From Vanrija pseudolonga (taxonomy: Eukaryota > Basidiomycota > Tremellomycetes > Trichosporonales > Trichosporonaceae), in contig NC_085851.1 of NCBI RefSeq assembly GCF_020906515.1, positions 620,001 to 684,000 on the forward strand: a stretch of DNA of 64,000 bases. Reading direction: 5' to 3'. The position numbers and the translations under genes are program-made. Positions 1 to 11,106 of this stretch are shown in pieces; the first letter of the stretch is position 1; each line of letters opens with the position of its first letter. Under the pieces are notes generated by a model. The model ran no database searches, was not told the origin of the DNA, and saw only the letters and a program-made list of their open reading frames with translations.

Positions 1-2008
1 CGGCCGCCGCCCACTCGGGAGAATGGAGCAGACCGTCCAGTGGGCAAGTCTTTCGCCTTGGTCTGTACTGGAGCACCTCCACGGCCACCAGTACGCTGAA
101 CGGGAGGGAGACCGGCAGCCTCGCGTTCCTTGTCCTGCTTGCGCCGAAGGGCCTCTCCAGCCTCCTTGTAACCAGCCTCGAGGAACTGGCCCTTGGCGTT
201 GACGATCTTGTGCAGCTCCTTGCCAGCCCACATGAAGTGCTCAAGAGGGACAGGGCGCATAGGAGTCGAGATAACGTAGATGTTCTTCTTCTTGGTGCGG
301 CTGTGTAGGTCAGCGGCTGCCAGTGGCGCGACACCTACCCAACCCAATCGGCGAACTCTCGCGTGTTTGGCACAGTGGCAGAGAGAAGAATGATGCTGAC
401 GTGCTCGGGCAGCATGATAATGACTTCTTCCCAGACAACACCACGCTGGGCAGGTTAGCGAAGAACGGTCGCCCAAGCCTACCTCTGCATCATTGACGTA
501 GTGAACCTCGTCGAAGATGACAAACTCGACGTCACGAATGAGGTCGGCACCCTTGTAGAGCATACTCCTGAGAATCTCTGTTGTCATCTGAAAGTGTGAG
601 CTGTGCTTCGCCCAAGGCGAGAACCTAGCTCACAATAAGACAGCTGCCCTCGGGATTGATCTGCACATCGCCAGTGAGAATACCGACACTGGACGGGTCG
701 AACACCTGCTTAAAGTCGCGGAACTTTTGGTTCGACAGCGCTTTGATGGGCGAGGTGTAGATGGCCCTGGGTGGGTCAGAATTGAGGAGGATGGGCAACC
801 CACTTGGTCATATGCTTTGCTGCCAACGCGATCGCATACTCTGCCACCACTGTCTTACCGGCCGAGGTGTGGGCGGCGACGAAGACACTGTCTCCCATCT
901 CGAGGCGGTAGACTGCCTCCTTTTGGAAGTTGTCGAGCTCGAAGGGGTACTCCTTGGCCATCTCGGGCACGAGTTCACGGAACTGGGTTTGTCAGCTGGG
1001 CAACCACAAAAATGTAGCTCACGTTGACAAGCTCCTGGTTGACGTCCACAACGTGAGCCCACTCCTTCTTGGTCGCGGCCGCCTTGATGAGGTTGGTCCT
1101 GATGGGCGGGGGAGCAGGCAGGCGCTGGCATTGTCAGCTGTGTCTCACTTCAACGAGGGTTTAGCTCACGCCAACGGGGAGGAGATCGTCAACGTTCTTG
1201 CCGTTCGTCTGGGGTCGTGGACGCTCGGTGCCGTCGGAGGGAAGCTCGTCACCAAGACGCGACACCTGGGCAGGTTAGAGAACGATGACGGTAAGTAACC
1301 TACCTCGAGAGTAGGAGACTCCTCTCCTCCACGCCTCCTCCGCTTAGCCTTTGTCGTCATGGCCTGCTGTCCGAGCATCTCAGCCAAGAAGGCGTCGGCT
1401 GCCGTCAGCGCACACCTTCCGGGGGCTCACTCACCTCCGTCGAGCTTGGCGCCTCTCCTAAGACCGGGCGCGCGGGTCTTCCACCCTTCCTCATCCTCCT
1501 CGATCGCCTCCTCAATCTCGTGCTCGGCCTCCTCGTACGTGACGGCCGGCTCCAACCCGCCAGGCAAGAACGGCGCGTTGGTGCTCTTGCCACGCACAAA
1601 GTTCTGGAGCGGCGCAGCGGAGCGCTGCATGCTGCTGCTGAGACTGGGGTGCGCTGGGGGCTTTGGCGCGAGCGCCTCGCGCCAGTGGGTAAAGGCGCCG
1701 TCGATGCCGCGGAACGTTGGCGTGACCGTGTGCGTGGGCGGGAGCGTTTCGAGCTTGAGCTTTGGTGCCGGGAGGGGCGTTGGGAGGGGGACCTGCCATT
1801 GCCACAGGTCTGGCCCGGCGAGGTCTCTCGGAGGCGAGAGAACCGTCTTCTCGAGGAGGGTGAGTGCCTCGGCGGGGGTAGGCAGCGCCGCGATACCCAG
1901 CCTCGTTGCTAGCTCCTCTGAAGGAAGTGTCGAGGACGCTGGGTCGGCAGCGGCGCGCACGAGCTCTTCGAATGGCACGCCGGCGGAGCCGTTTGTTTCT
2001 GGTGCCAT
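1..2008 (-). CDS. SKI2: Ski2-like DExH RNA helicase of the exosome-assisting Ski complex, 5' part (runs off the left edge)
   Basis: Ski2 is the cytoplasmic helicase that feeds mRNA to the exosome together with Ski3 and Ski8. The N-terminal exon (2008 down to about 1430) reads [10 protein letters not shown] and contains [14 protein letters not shown] and [16 protein letters not shown], like Ski2 N-termini. It is followed by short introns and the helicase core. The core shows a Q-motif-like [15 protein letters not shown], motif [10 protein letters not shown] near 830-900, a DEVHYVND DExH box near 490-520, and the Ski2/Mtr4-type stretch [12 protein letters not shown] near 240-270. The C-terminal helicase, arch and winged-helix regions lie outside the window. 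SKI2 fits better than MTR4 because of the NFVRGK segment and the long N-terminus. The start at 2008 is the first ATG before conserved sequence. It is divergent from CWC2. Confidence 0.85.
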
Positions 2009-2256
2009 GGCGGGCGTCTCTTCTGTGTGCTTGCTGTTGCTGTGGGCGCAAGAATGAGTGTACAAAGTCAGTCTCGTCGACTTATAACCTCGAAGAGGGG
2101 AGGGGAGGAGGGAGGGGCAAGGTGGATCGTCATGATGCTGGAAAATACAGTTACGTAATTCAATGCCACGTGGCAACTTTGAGCGGCAACAACGATCAAA
2201 AGACGACCTCCAACTCGAAGTGCACTTCAGACATCTTCTTACCTCATCCAGCGACC
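2009..2256. promoter_or_regulatory. Divergent SKI2/CWC2 promoter region
   Basis: This 248-bp gap separates the two divergent start codons and must carry both promoters. I see no clear TATA box, which is usual for housekeeping genes. Confidence 0.4.
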
Positions 2257-3500
2257 ATGTCCGACGCAGTGGAAGCACCAAAGCGCAAGCTCAAGCCGGC
2301 GAGGAAGCAGGTCAAGCCGGGAGATGTCGACACGAGCGAAAAGGTCCAGCCGGGCAAGGAGTACAGTGAGTTGAGCGGCCCCCGTCGTCTACACCAACTG
2401 ACATTCAGACATCTGGTACAACAAGTGGGCTGGTGGCGACAAGGAGGATGCGCTGGCAATGTAAGTTGATGTTGGTCGACCCTCAACTGACGCCAGGCAA
2501 ACCCTCTCGCAGACGCGGTGTGTTATTACGCGCGATGCGGGGTACACGCGCGCCGACGCGACGGGCAACCGCTTCTGCTGCCTGTTCTTTGCGCGCGGGC
2601 GCTGTCCCTACGGGTGGGTTGAGGAACTAGTGATGGCAGCTAACCCCCCAGCGCCGAGTGCAACTTCCTCCACCGCCTGCCGCTGCCGCACCAGGTGATC
2701 GACCACTCGCGTGACTGCTTCGGCCGCGAGAAGCACGCCGACTACCGCGACGACATGGGTGGTGTGGGTTCGTTCAACCGCTCCAATCGGACACTGTATA
2801 TTGGCAAGATCCACGAGAGCCCCGACAAGGACCAGAGCAAGGAGACGCTCTTGCGGCACTTTGGCGAGTGGGGCAAGATTGACAAGTGTAAGTGGCTCCC
2901 CAGCCGATTAGGCCAGCCGCTGACGGCGCAGGGAACATTCTGTACAACCGCGGCATCGCGTTCGTGTCGTATCGCAACGAGGTGAACGCGCAGTTCGCCA
3001 AGGAGGCGATGCAGAACCAGAGCATGGACATGGACGAGATCCTCAACGTCAGGTGGGTAACTCGCGCCGAGGTGAGCTAACCCGCCAGGTGGGCGACCGA
3101 GGACCCCAACCCGGGAGAGAAGAATGCCGAGGAGCGGAGGATAGCCAAGGAGGGGCAGAAGGTCATTGCGTCCAAGCTCGACGCGAACCTGATCGAGGCG
3201 GCGCAGACGCTGCGCGCGCTGGAGGACGGCGACGTCGACGACCTGTACCACATCGAGGAGAGCGTGCCGGAGCCCGAAGCGCATGAGGAGGACGAGCGGC
3301 CAGCAAAGCGCGCGCGTGCCGACGCCGCTCCAGCCTCGGGCCTGTTTGGGAACGACGCGCTGGATAACATCCGGTACTATGCCGACTTGGCACGGAAACA
3401 GGCCGAGGAGGAGCGGGGACGCGCACGCAAGACACCTGCCGCCAAGCCAACCGGCGTGGCATTGCTAGGCGGGTACGACAGCGGCGACGAGAGCGATTAG
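2257..3500 (+). CDS. CWC2: Pre-mRNA-splicing factor CWC2 (torus, CCCH zinc finger and RRM)
   Basis: CWC2 is a Prp19-complex-associated spliceosomal protein that contacts U6 snRNA and the intron in the catalytic core. Spliced reading gives MSDAVEAPKRKLKPARK, then IWYNKWAGGDKEDA and TRCVITRDAGYTRADATG (torus-type region). A CCCH finger follows (CLFFARGRC, PYGPECNFLH; spacing C-x8-C-x5-C-x3-H), interrupted by an intron near 2613-2650. The RRM has TLYIGKIHE (RNP2) and GIAFVSYRN (RNP1). The C-terminus is acidic and charged, with FGNDALDNIRYYADLARKQ. There are five or six short introns. The TAG is at 3498-3500. Domain order and length match the fungal family. Confidence 0.92.
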
Positions 3501-3561
3501 AAGACCCAGACAGTATGACATGGCACATGATTACTATGCAAATTAAACCCAGATGTAGCTG

Positions 3562-5414
3562 CTACTCGTCGTCCCCGACCGTCACGTCGATGCCCTGCGC
3601 GCGCCATAGCCTCACAATACTGGGGGTTAGCTCTAACCCACGCTCCAACCCACCTTGCGTCGTCGTCCGCGCCCCAGCCGTTCGCCTTGCCGAGGATGAA
3701 CTGTTGGTGGGCGTGGCTCGCCATCGGGGCCGCGCTGCCGCGCTTCCTCGCCTCGTCCACCACGATGCCCAGGTCCTTCGGCCAAATAGAGATCATTGCC
3801 GTCGGCGGCTGGAGCAGCCCGTTGAGCATGTTCGCCCCACGGTGGTGCATGATGAAGCTCCACGCCGGGCCAGACAACAGCAAGTCGCGCGTGAGGAGGA
3901 GTGGGAGGGAGAGGCGTCGCGCGAGGGCCAAGTACTCTGCCGACGCGGTGATGCAGGGGCCAGCAAGGTGCTGGTTGAGCACCTTGAGCGCTGCGCCCTT
4001 GCCCGCCTCGCCGGGCACGAAGACGAGGTTGTCCGTGTTGCCTTGGGCCGAGCTCAGCGCCGAGAGCACCGTCAGAGCGGGGCCCGCGTGCGCCTCCTTG
4101 CCGCCTTCGTACGCGTCGATACCGGCACACAGGATCGTCAGGTCGCCGTCGGCTGCGCGAGTTGATCCACCCGATACCGGCGCGTCGAGGAGCCTCGCGT
4201 CGGGGCGCACGCGCGCAAGTGTCGTCGTTAGTCCTGCAACGGACGACGGCGAGGCCGTGATCATGAGGAGGACCGTCGCGTTCGGCGCGAGGGCTGATGT
4301 GTGAGCTGAAGGCGCCCCGGCTTTCCAACTCACCAGCAGCCGCCTGCTGCACAAACAGAATCTCATGTGCCTGCTCGGCACTCATCACCATCAGGACCAA
4401 CACGTCCGCGTCCTCGGCACACAGAACCACATTCGGCGCGACCTCTCCGCCGTCCGCGGCAAACTTGTCCATCGACGGCGGGTAGACGTCGTGCCCGACC
4501 GTCCTAATCCCGGCCTTTCGCAGGACTTGCATCAGCGCTGCCCTCGCCGCGACTCACCATTCGCCATGCCGAGCCCCATCGCGCCGAGGCCCACAAAGCC
4601 GACCTTGGACACTGGCCCCGGGGTAACCGTTACACTGATGTGCTCTGTGCCGGCCCCGCGCGGCTGGTTCCACAGGAGCGCGGCCTGCGCCGAGCTCTCG
4701 CGCTGTGCGACGACGTTGGACGCAGCGACGTACGTCTGCAGCGCGAGCGCCGACTGCGGCGCGTACACTCCGCTATCGCGCGCAACGTCCAGCACGTCGG
4801 ACAGAGACTGGACAGCCTCGTCGAACGCCTGCCCCTTTGGCCCGGCGTCAGACACGCTGAGCATGCGGGGGCCGAGTGCCTTGAACGACCTGAGGCGTAA
4901 GCTTGGCGTACACCCGAGCCTGGCTAGCTTACCACGACGAGCCAGCTGCGCCGCCGATAGCTCTGAGAAACAGCTCGGGGGGCACATCCATCGCGTTACC
5001 GAGCGCGACGGCCTCGGCGGCGATGGCAGTCTGTGTCGCCACCAGGCCGTTCTCCACGAGCCGGTAGTTGGCAGCAGCCATGAGCTCGGGGCCGAGGTAG
5101 ACTACGCCGCCGCCGACAATGTCGACGAGCAGCTCCTTCGCATCGGCGTGCAGCGCGCCAGAGCACACCGCGCGACTGCCCGTCACGGTGCCGTCTTCGG
5201 CCGAGCCGAGCGGCACGACTACGAGCACGTCGCGCCCGCCGCCGAGGTTGGAGAGGCAGTCGACCGCCTGCTGGATCAGCTCGTACGACGCCTCGCTGTC
5301 GCCTAGCAGCAAAACGGGGCGGTGCGACATTGCCAGCTCGAGCAGCTCGGCGCGCCGAGCCTCGGAGGCTGCGACGATGTCGTGCGTCGCGGCCAGGGCG
5401 GTGATGTTGTCCAT
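3562..5414 (-). CDS. Tandem beta-hydroxyacid dehydrogenase-like protein (two HIBADH/6PGDH modules, first one degenerate)
   Basis: This is a soluble NAD(P)-dependent oxidoreductase-like protein. The second half is a standard 3-hydroxyisobutyrate dehydrogenase module: Rossmann motif VGFVGLGAMGLGMAN near 4560-4610, the substrate motif DAPVSGGSTRAADG near 4150-4190, and the helical domain KVLNQHLAG with the catalytic-type Lys. The first half (5414 to about 4650) lacks a visible GxGxxG. It still has a C-terminal-domain-like segment (ELFLRAIGGAAGSSW, then a 45-nt intron, then LSVSDAGPKGQAFDEA). It therefore looks like a fused second copy with a lost cofactor site. The gene ends VTVGDDE at 3562. The start at 5414 (MDNITALAA) was chosen; an in-frame ATG at 5459 is possible. 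A TATA-like tract lies near 5546-5556. The substrate is unknown. Confidence 0.8.
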
Positions 5415-6219
5415 TGCCGTGTGTCGGGCGGGGTGGAAAGATGAGTGGATACTATGCACTAGAGTGTGCTATGAAGTAGGAGTGGCGATATGTGGAGTGG
5501 CGAGAACAATGCAATGAATGAATGGAGACTGGATGAGATGACGACGAGATATATATGACGGAGTGGAAAGGATGTCTCGGCGTCTTTTGGACCAGCAACG
5601 TGCCTGAGGATCAACCTGCCGTCACTCCTACCGGATCATCGTCATGGTTACTCGGCAAGCTCTTGGCTCTTCTGCTCTGCGCGCATGCTCGGTCCCTTCA
5701 GCAGAAGCCGTGCGAGCGCCGCCGACGTCGTTGCTTGCCAGGCGTTGGTGCGACAGCCGTGGTGCGAGTGACGGCGCGATACGGAGGTGGGCCGGTTGGC
5801 TCCGGCAAGGTGGCGGTTCTTCCCGCGGAAGTGGTTCCAGCTGTCACTGGAACCTGCCTAGGCGCGTTTGGGGTGCAAGATGGCACGCGGCATGGGCTGC
5901 TACTCTGATATGGCTGCGGATACGTCTCGGGACCCACACTAGGCGGGCAGGACGCGTCCGTGGGTCCCCGCTCCTCGCTTCCGACTTGGGGTCCGCCGCT
6001 GGACGCCGACAACGAGGCGATCGTCGGTAGACGTTGCACCGTTGTTCTTTCGAATGTGGCGCGTGTGCAACGTTGAGCAGCACCAGTTGTCACCTGTCCC
6101 ACGGGCCACGGCCACGGCCACGGTATCGCGAGGACCGAGCGGCGTGCGAGAAGCAGGTCACGTCGTCGCAACCGACTTTGCTGCAGCTCTTCTCTGCTCT
6201 TCTCCATCACGCATACACC
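5415..6219. other. Divergent intergenic region
   Basis: These 805 bp lie between the dehydrogenase-like gene (minus) and eIF3b (plus). They hold a TATA-like ATATATA near 5548 oriented for the minus gene. No convincing ORF, RNA or repeat is seen. Confidence 0.4.
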
Positions 6220-8618
6220 ATGGCCATTGACCTGTCCGAGTTTGACGCGGCGACGCGGGCACAGATCCAAGCCGAGCTGGACGCGGGGTACGCCGAGATC
6301 GAGGCCAAGTGAGTGCGGTGTGGTGTGGTCGTGAGCGCCGCTGACGACGCAAGACACGCGGTGGTGACCTCTGCGAATGTCGACCATGTCGTGGTCGTGG
6401 ACGGCCTCCCGGTCGTCGACTCGTCCAAGCGCGACCGACTGCTGCTGCAGTTCTCCAAGCTGCTGGCCAAGTTCGGTGCCGGCGTTGACGACTCGCGGAT
6501 CACGATGCCGTGGGACGAGAAGCGGGGGACTAACAAGGGGTGAGTAGAGGTTGAAGCAGCGCTCTGACGCCAGCGGTGCCGCGGCGTTCGTGTTCGTCGC
6601 CTACGCCGACGGCAAGGAGGCCGAACACGCCATCCGCGTGCTCAACGGTGTCAAGTTTGGCTCGAAGAACACGCTCGCTGTGAACCACTTTGCTGATATC
6701 GAGCGGTACGCGCGCGCGCCGATTGGCGAGAGCGACCTGCCGCCTGGGTGGAAGGACAAGGCGTTTGTGCCGCGGGTACGTGGTGCGAGGACGCATGGGC
6801 CCAAGCTGACGAAAAACTACCAGGAGTACACTCGCAACTGGCTGAGCGACAAGGACGGGCGTGACCAGTACCTCGCGTACCGGGACAATGCCGTCGCGCT
6901 GTGGTGGCACGGGCGGGGCGGCAAGGCCGAGAGCGTCAAGAACGCGACATCGGGCTTTCCCATCGGCGACCCCATCACGCTCAGAGGGCACAAGAGTGTC
7001 CACTGGTCGCCGGAGGGCACGCACCTCGTCTCAGTGCACGAGGGCGGCGTGGCGTTGTGGTCCGGCGCGCGCTTTGACGCGCGGCAGCTGTTCGCCCACC
7101 CGCACGTTGTGGCGTTTCGCTTCTCCCCGGGCGAGAAGTACCTCGTCACGTACTCGCACCTGCCGATCAGCGTCGCCAACCACGAGAACGAGAGCGTCAC
7201 TGCCACCTTTGGCGCCGAGGACGACGGCGCCGTCGCGGCCGTGTGGGACGTCAAGAGCTCGCGCCTGCTGCGCACCTTTGGCCCGGACGAGGAGAAGCGC
7301 GTGCCCGTGTTCAAGTGGAGCTTTGACGACGCGTTCATCGCGCGGCTCGTCCCCGGCGCCATCCAGGTGTACGAGCTGCCTGGTATGGGCCTGCTTGAGA
7401 AGAAGAGCGTGCGCATCGACGCCGTGCGCGACTTTGAGTGGTGTCCTGGGAAAGACACGTCGCTCGCCTACTGGACCGCCGAAGGGCCCAACACCCCGGC
7501 GCGTGTCGGCCTCATGGCGATGCCCAGTCGCAAGATCCTGCGCACCAAGAACCTCATCAACGTGACCGACGTCAAGTTCTACTTCCAGAACCAGGGCGAC
7601 TACCTCTGTATCAAGGTCGACCGTCACGCGCGCAAGGCCAAGCAGAAGCGCGCGACGTTCTGCAGCCTCGAAGTTTTCCGGCTCAGGGAGAAGAACTATC
7701 CCGTCGAGAGCATCGAGCACAAGGGTGATTGGGGGGTTGGTTAGAGCGGGGCTGATGCGCAGAGTATGTGTCGTCCGTGGACTGGGAGCCGGCGGGCACG
7801 CGCTTCGTTATCCGCTCGGCGCCGGATGCTGCGGCTGCGGCCCACCCGCACGCCGCACCCAAGTTCAACGTGTCGTTCATCGCGCCCGACCCCAAGAAGA
7901 ACATCTTCACGGCGTACAAGGTGCTCGAGGGCAAGACGACGTCGACGGTCTCGTGGGCGCCGCGTGAGCGGCACCTCGTCCTGGCGAGCTTGGGCGCCGG
8001 GGCAAAGTTCGACCTCGAGTTCTGGGATGCAGACTACTCGGCGGACGACAAGGAGCGGACCGCTGCCCCGCGGCTGCTTGCAACGGCGGAGCACTATGGC
8101 ATGACTGAGCTCGCGTGGGACCCGAGCGGACGATACATGGCGACGTCGGCGAGCGTGTGGGCGGCGAGTGTAAGTGGCCTGGCTCTTGGCTTCTCACTCC
8201 CAGTCGCTAACCCCCGCAGCCCGAGCCCGGCTTCAACATCTGGGACTTTAGAGGCCAGCAGCTCCTCCACGCCTCGCAGGACAAGTTCAAGGCCTTCGCG
8301 TGGCGCCCTCGCCCGGCGTCGCTCCTCTCCTCCGCCGAGCGGGGAAGGATCGCACGCAGCCTCAAGGCCTACTCGCAGGCGTTTGACGAGGAGGATGCGG
8401 CCGAGGAGAACCGCGGGCGGGGCGAGAAGCTCGCCGAGCGCCAGCGTGCCGTCGTTGAGTGGGATGCGTGGCGCCGCAAGAACAATGCGCGGATCAGTCT
8501 GGCTCGCCGTGCGCGGGGTAAGGAGAAGAGCGTGCGCGTCGTCAAGTTTGAGGAGGAGCGGATCGACGAGTGGGTCGAGGAGCTCGTTGATGAGGTCGAG
8601 GAGGTCGTGCTGCTGTGA
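6220..8618 (+). CDS. PRT1: Translation initiation factor eIF3 subunit b
   Basis: This is the scaffold subunit of eIF3, cytoplasmic and bound to the 40S ribosome. The spliced protein starts MAIDLSEFDAATRAQIQ. It then has an RRM-like domain (DHVVVVDGLPVVDSSKRDRL, AFVFVAYADGKEAEHAI), a beta-propeller (EYTRNWLSDKDGRDQYLAYR, ITLRGHKSVHWSPEGTHLVS, TSVWAAS, PGFNIWDFRGQQL) and a C-terminal charged helix (AAEENRGRGEKLAERQRAVV, WRRKNNARISLARRARG) ending EEVVLL. This matches Prt1/eIF3b in order and length. There are about six introns of 40-60 nt. A short tandem ATGTC repeat (about four copies) follows the stop at 8617-8640. Confidence 0.92.
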
Positions 8619-9149
8619 TGTCATGTCATGTCATGTCAGTGAGTCGTGCCTGCGTGCCAAGCCATGCGAGGGCATATTTAGTTCTGGGTAGCGGAAGGAC
8701 CATTTGATCGACCGGGGCTGAGTAGCGCGGCGGCGATCTAGACTCGGGCAAAATGGTTACTGGCGCCACGCCGCTGCGCTGCCCTTCCCGCCTTCTTCAG
8801 CCGAGGCTTGTGGCGGCTAGTGTGGCTCGCTCTTCCGCACTCTGGCCAGGCCATGTAGTGAGGAATGCGCAGGAACGCCTGGGTCTTCCGCGACTCACGC
8901 CATGCGCCAACGCCCCGCCCGTCGCCGGGGAACGGCGAATGGCGACTACCACCTGCCGGCAGCGTGGCACGAGCCGCAGTAGCCGCGGCGCGGACGACCC
9001 ACTCGTGCTGTTTGTGAGACAGGAGGTATTGCCCTCGTGAGCTCACATGCACTCCGACACGATATGCTTGTTCCCTGTTGCATTGGTCTCAGACTTCTAT
9101 TGCTCTGTTTCTGTTTCTGCTTGCATCACATTCACACCTGCGACAACAA
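8619..9149. other. Intergenic region
   Basis: These 531 bp hold the eIF3b terminator side and the promoter of the next gene. Small ORFs on both strands show no recognisable protein. Nothing else is seen. Confidence 0.35.
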
Positions 9150-10746
9150 ATGTTCTTGTTCCACCACCGCCGCGGCGCGGCGCTGCTCGTGATCCCTCTC
9201 CTCTCGTTCGCCCTGCTCCTGGGCTACGTGGGCACCGACGCGCCGGGCCTGGCGCGCTTCAAGCCTACCAGCGTTCCGCGCGCTCCAGACTTCAACGACC
9301 GCATGCAGACGCAGCTACTGGCGCCGTTGCCCGCCGACCCCAAGGAGGAGACAAAGGGATACCACAACTACAAAGCGTACACCGAGCACAAGCTGCGCGA
9401 GATCACCGCGTGCTCGGCGCGTGGGGACTGTCACCCGAACGCGGACAAGGTGAGTGGGGTGACCAGTAGTCGACGACACGCTCACGATCCGCCTAGATTG
9501 TCATCTTCTCGTCGGTGTGGTGCAAGATGGCATTCTACGCGCACTACAATGGCGGTGAGGGCGTGTGGTGCCACGGCGTGGTGAGTGCGGCCGCCTTCAC
9601 CCTTTGCATGTGCTTTCACACCCTGACTTCCTCAGCAACGTTCGCTCGTGCGGCAAGGGTTCACCGTCTTGCATGCGGGCTCTGGGGACTGGCGTAAGTG
9701 GCGTTATGAGGGTCCGAGACTGCGCGAATTGTTAATTCATCGCCACAGCGTACATTGCCCATTTACACCGGCAGCTTGGCGACATGGTCAAGGCCATCTT
9801 CGCCGATACGGAGCGGGAGGAGTTTGGTTCCATCAACAACTTTTACGGCGGCAGCGGGTTCCCTGCTTGGAAGGTGTTCGCCTTCTCGTACTGGGCACAG
9901 GGGATGCCACATCCTATCGGGCGACCGTGGACTGTGCTCGGCGAGCCTAGCCGCGACGTTGCGAGCAGTGAGTTGGGCGAGGCGTGGTACTCTGGGCTGA
10001 CGGCAGACTACACGTACCTGGGGTACGATCTCGAGCCGTACGCCGACGACACCGAGTTTATTCCTCTCAAAGAGCGCCCGATGCGCGTGTTCATCCTCGC
10101 CAAAAGAGTCCAATACTTCTACCCTTCATGGGCGCCGGCACTGTTTTCGCACGATGTGATCAGGAGAGCGCTCATCGAGCTACGACAGGAATTCCCGACG
10201 CTCGACTTTGTCGGTTCTTTCGTGGACGACCGGAACGAGGAGGAGCTCGCCAAGTTTGGCGACATGGAGCTTCCAGAAGGCGTCAAGAACCTCGGCCCGT
10301 TAAACGCCACGCAGTTTGACGCGGCGCTTGCCCGCTCCCGCATGGTGATCGGCATTGGGTGGCCCACGACCTCGCCGAGCCCGTACCGTGCGCTTGCACG
10401 GGGCACTCCCTTTGTCAACCCCCACACGCTGGGCGACAGCGGCAAGGACGAGGAGCCTGACTCGTGGCCTATGGTCCAGCACGACTCGATGCGGACGACC
10501 CCCGAGCCGATGGTGTACAGTGTCCGCGCGCAAGACTACGACGGCCTCCTGCGCGCCATCCGCATCGCGCTCACGACTGAGATGAAGCCGTACCGCTTTG
10601 AGCGGATGGAGCCCGACGTCGTAGACAAGAGAATCTCGGACTTTGTCAACGCTGACTGGAGAGGATACGCCAAGTTGATCTTGGAGGAGCGCAAGGCGGG
10701 CAACGAGACACAGCAGGGCCCTGGGTTGGGGTTGTTTGAACTCTAG
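9150..10746 (+). CDS. GT18-like type II membrane glycosyltransferase (MGAT5-related fold)
   Basis: This is a likely Golgi type II glycosyltransferase. The N-terminus is a short basic tail (MFLFHHRRG) followed by one hydrophobic anchor (AALLVIPLLSFALLLGYVG), then a stem. The catalytic region has IVIFSSVWCKMAFYAHYNG, LVRQGFTVLHAGSGDW and a long final exon with FILAKRVQYFYPSWAPALFS. Its C-terminal box (LGPLNATQFDAALARSRM, then GIGWPTTSPSPYRALARG, then TPFVNP) resembles the nucleotide-sugar region of family 18 beta-1,6-GlcNAc transferases. Three or four short introns occupy 9449-9765. The start at 9150 places the anchor right after a basic tail; an in-frame ATG at 9078 would extend it. GlcNAc specificity is not established, and the acceptor in a fungus could differ. 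Confidence 0.7.
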
Positions 10747-11106
10747 ACGGATATTGATACAGTTCTTTTCTATTTCCTCGTGTATCTACTGCAACAACAT
10801 GAACAATTTAGGGCATGATGACGGCGAGAGGTCACATAATGGCGAAGGGAGATCAATCATGGCTATCTAGAAGCTTGGGAATGGATGGAGACAAGGTTAT
10901 CCATGGTGCCACTTGGGGGTTAGGCTCGCGACTGAAATAGGCGTGAAACACTATAAATATTGTTAATTGAAATTAGGCCTGTCTAGTGCACGGTTGACGC
11001 GACTTTTGAGAAGACGCGTCTGGCTGGTCATGTTGGTCGTCATTGCCGCGTGTCAATATTGTGCATTCTCAACATTGCATACTCTACAACACCACCATCT
11101 TGCATA
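10747..11106. other. Intergenic region
   Basis: These 360 bp are AT-richer and lie between the glycosyltransferase and CMR1. They include ACTATAAATATTG near 10950, a TATA-like tract about 155 bp before the CMR1 start. No gene is seen. Confidence 0.4.

Noticed and set aside
4365-5306. 313-codon plus-strand ORF
   Set aside because: Antisense to the dehydrogenase-like gene; GC-rich shadow frame.
8617-8640. ATGTC tandem repeat after eIF3b
   Set aside because: Only about four short units in the 3' flank; no sign of function.
8750-9050. Short ORFs on both strands before the glycosyltransferase
   Set aside because: No motif or conservation is visible; likely chance ORFs in GC-rich DNA.
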